The notes beneath the pieces are model-generated. The model was not told the DNA's origin. It saw nothing but the letters and a program-made list of their open reading frames with translations, and ran no database searches. Below, piece after piece: positions 6,824 to 8,671 of a stretch of DNA of 8,671 nt (position 1 is the first letter of the stretch; each line of letters starts with the position of its first letter). Location: positions 1-8,671 of the forward strand of contig QHVY01000259.1 in NCBI GenBank assembly GCA_003223695.1. Reading direction: 5' to 3'. Position numbers and translations under genes: made by a program. The DNA comes from Acidobacteriota bacterium. GTDB lineage: Bacteria; Acidobacteriota; Thermoanaerobaculia; Gp7-AA8.

Positions 6824-8671
6824 ACTTCTTCGAGCCGGCACGGTCGAAATAGACAGTGAGCTTCGCGTCGGGGCCGCTGCCTTCCATCGTCAGGATCGTC
6901 CCTTCGCCAAACTGATCGTGACGGACCCGCGCGCCGCGCTTGAGCTCTGCCGCGCGAGGCTCCGATCGAGCGGCACGAATCGCCGAAGGATCGAACTGCA
7001 CCGGTGCGTTCTTGAAAAAGGAGGCAATGTTGTGTGTGGGCCCGCCGTCCCCGGCGGCCCGCGCCGCGGAGGACCGCGGCGCTCCACCAAAGCGGAAGCG
7101 CCCGAGGCGCACCTCCTCGGTCACCTGCTGAGGGATTTCGCGAATGAACGATGACGCACTCTGATCGCGCATCTGTCCATGCACACGTCGCTCGAGCGCG
7201 TAAAGGCAGTACAGCTGTTCACGGGCGCGCGTCATGCCGACGTAGCAGAGCCGCCGCTCTTCTTCAATGTCATCATTCTCATCACTCGATTGCGAATGCG
7301 GCAGGATGCCTTCCTCCATGCCCGCGAGGAAGACGACTTTGAATTCCAGCCCCTTCGCCGCGTGGAGCGTCATCAGCGTGATGCCCTTTTGCGATTCGTA
7401 GCGATCGAGGTCGGTCATCAGCGTGAGTGAGTCGAGATAGTCGCCGAGCGATGCGCCCGGATTCTGCTCGATGAATTCGCGTGCGGAATTGAGAAGCTCG
7501 TCGATGTTCTGCAGCCGCGACTCGTCCTGAACGTCGCGCGACTCCTGTAGCATGCGCCGGTAGCCGGTGCGTAGCAGCACGTATTCGAGAAACTCCGGCA
7601 GCGGATTCGTGGCCGCGCGCTGCAGATCGTGAATGATCTCGCGGAATTCTTTGACCGCTCGCGACGCGCGCGGCGGCAGGAAATCGAGCGGCCCTTCGAT
7701 GATGCTCCAGAGGGACGCGTTCGCTCGCTGCGCTTCATCGTCGAGCGCCTTGAGGGTCGTATCGCCGATCCCGCGCGATGGGACATTGATCACGCGCTCG
7801 ACCGAAGGAGTGTCGTGCGGGCGGACCGCCAGCCGAACGTACGCGAGCGCGTCTTTGATCTCGGCGCGCTCGTAGAATTTCACGCCGCCGACGACGGAGT
7901 ACGGGAGATTCGCGCGGAGGAGCTCTTCTTCAAACGGCCGCGATTGCGCATTCGTCCGGAACAGCACCGCAAAATCGGAGAGCTTGTACTTCGATTGCTG
8001 CGAGAGGATGCGCTCGAGGACGAATTGCGCCTCCTCGCGATCGGTGCTGCAGGTGACAATGCGCACAGGCTCGCCAACGCCGGAGTCGGTGAAGAGGCGC
8101 TTGCCTTTACGCGCGATGTTGTTCGAGACCAATCCCGTCGCCGCGTCGAGAATGTTGCCGGTCGAGCGGTAGTTCTGCTCGAGCTTGATCACCTGCGCGC
8201 CGGGAAAGTCGCGCTCGAAATTCAGGATGTTGTTGATGTCGGCGCCTCGGAATCGGTAGATCGACTGATCTTCGTCGCCCACCGCCGTCACATTGCCCTT
8301 CGGTCCCGTGAGAAGTTTTATCAATATATATTGTGCATGATTTGTATCTTGATATTCGTCGATCAGTAGATGCTGAAACCGTTCGTGCAGGTCGGTCCGG
8401 ACATCCTCGTTCTGCTCCAGGAGTAGAACGTAATTCCCGATCAGATCGTCGAAGTCCATCGCATCGAATTCCTTCAGACGCCGCTGATACAGGCGGTAGA
8501 CCTCCGAAACGCGCGCGCCAAAGAAATCGAGATTGCTTTTCTCGTACTCCACGGGCCCGATGAGATCGTTCTTGGCGTTCGAGATTCGATTGAGAATTGC
8601 GCGGGGCGGAAAGGCCTCGTCGCTCATCTGCAGCTCGCGCATGCAGCGGCGGGTGAGCGTCAACTGATCGG
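6789..8671 (-). CDS. pcrA: UvrD/PcrA-type superfamily 1 DNA helicase (partial, N-terminus beyond window)
   Basis: This gene runs off the right edge; 626 residues are present. The visible start, DQLTLTRRCMREL then PPRAILNRISNAKN, is the middle of domain 1, so the Walker A region is off the window. An internal TTG at 8663 is not a real start. Seen in order: motif II LLIDEYQDT (DEYQDT at 8343-8360), motif III GDEDQSIYRFRGAD, motif IV LEQNYRSTGNIL, motif V TLMTLHAAKGLEFK, motif VI LCYVGMTRAREQL, then a linker and a final Tudor-like domain of about 48 residues (GARVRHDQFGEGTI to KKFIAKYAKLTRL) as in PcrA/UvrD, where it contacts RNA polymerase. Such enzymes unwind DNA 3' to 5' in nucleotide excision repair, replication restart and transcription-coupled repair. 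The linker contains a GC-rich palindromic block, and the motif II region has an AT-rich codon island. The frame is otherwise intact and all visible key residues are present. The choice of pcrA over uvrD is by resemblance. Confidence 0.95.
   Translation of the reverse strand, partial: DQLTLTRRCMRELQMSDEAFPPRAILNRISNAKNDLIGPVEYEKSNLDFFGARVSEVYRLYQRRLKEFDAMDFDDLIGNYVLLLEQNEDVRTDLHERFQHLLIDEYQDTNHAQYILIKLLTGPKGNVTAVGDEDQSIYRFRGADINNILNFERDFPGAQVIKLEQNYRSTGNILDAATGLVSNNIARKGKRLFTDSGVGEPVRIVTCSTDREEAQFVLERILSQQSKYKLSDFAVLFRTNAQSRPFEEELLRANLPYSVVGGVKFYERAEIKDALAYVRLAVRPHDTPSVERVINVPSRGIGDTTLKALDDEAQRANASLWSIIEGPLDFLPPRASRAVKEFREIIHDLQRAATNPLPEFLEYVLLRTGYRRMLQESRDVQDESRLQNIDELLNSAREFIEQNPGASLGDYLDSLTLMTDLDRYESQKGITLMTLHAAKGLEFKVVFLAGMEEGILPHSQSSDENDDIEEERRLCYVGMTRAREQLYCLYALERRVHGQMRDQSASSFIREIPQQVTEEVRLGRFRFGGAPRSSAARAAGDGGPTHNIASFFKNAPVQFDPSAIRAARSEPRAAELKRGARVRHDQFGEGTILTMEGSGPDAKLTVYFDRAGSKKFIAKYAKLTRL
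7038..7082. repeat. Two GC-rich hairpins in the helicase linker
   Basis: The first hairpin pairs 7038-7047 with 7052-7060 (GGGCCCGCCG against CGGCGGCCC, one bulge, short loop). The second is perfect: GCGCCGCGG (7061-7069) and CCGCGGCGC (7074-7082) around AGGA. The helicase frame crosses them as about 15 residues (near APRSSAARAAGDGGP), a low-complexity stretch between RFRFGG and THNIASFF. The layout, two neighbouring hairpins read in frame inside a linker, resembles the element at 2351-2400, although the sequence differs. Ordinary GC-rich linker coding could also produce it. Confidence 0.55.

Noticed and set aside
7629..8369. 246-codon open frame on the plus strand
   Set aside because: It lies antisense to conserved helicase motifs; its length follows from high GC and the helicase codon pattern.

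Overview
The window is GC-rich and gene-dense, with almost no intergenic DNA. High-GC coding sequence, short palindromic repeats and the style of the PcrA/UvrD protein fit a soil-type bacterium, perhaps an acidobacterium or relative. That placement is an inference and is weak. No plasmid, phage or insertion-sequence genes, tRNA/rRNA genes or CRISPR arrays were seen.

Layout on the plus strand: the last codons of an upstream gene (1-54); a 127-base imperfect inverted repeat (61-187); a large FAD plus Fe-S oxidoreductase gene of the GlcD/GlcF-fusion (YdiJ-like) type (193-3097); and a family 15 glycoside hydrolase (3090-4931) whose start overlaps the end of the oxidoreductase gene. The oxidoreductase reading frame is broken near position 470. 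The break coincides with loss of the FAD-binding glycine motif and is best explained by an internal deletion of about 47 bases.

Middle: two overlapping minus-strand genes, a four-helix membrane protein (5824-5330) followed by a DUF5946-like protein (5343-4924). They run tail-to-tail into the hydrolase with an 8-base overlap. Only 3 bases separate the membrane protein start from the start of a divergent plus-strand short-chain dehydrogenase with a C-terminal membrane helix (5828-6823). That gene converges, with a 35-base overlap, on the 3' end of a PcrA/UvrD helicase gene on the minus strand (6789 to beyond the right edge).

The most interesting theme is palindromic DNA inside or against genes. 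A 50-base two-hairpin (dumbbell) element is read through in frame in the oxidoreductase (2351-2400). A second GC-rich two-hairpin block is read in frame in the helicase linker (7038-7082). The long inverted repeat abuts the oxidoreductase start. Together these suggest small palindromic elements that spread through the genome and are tolerated inside proteins as extra peptide segments. Two unusually AT-rich codon islands (5341-5398 and 8311-8356) also stand out. I see no convincing new defence or biosynthetic system; the genes look like housekeeping or metabolic genes plus two uncharacterised ones.
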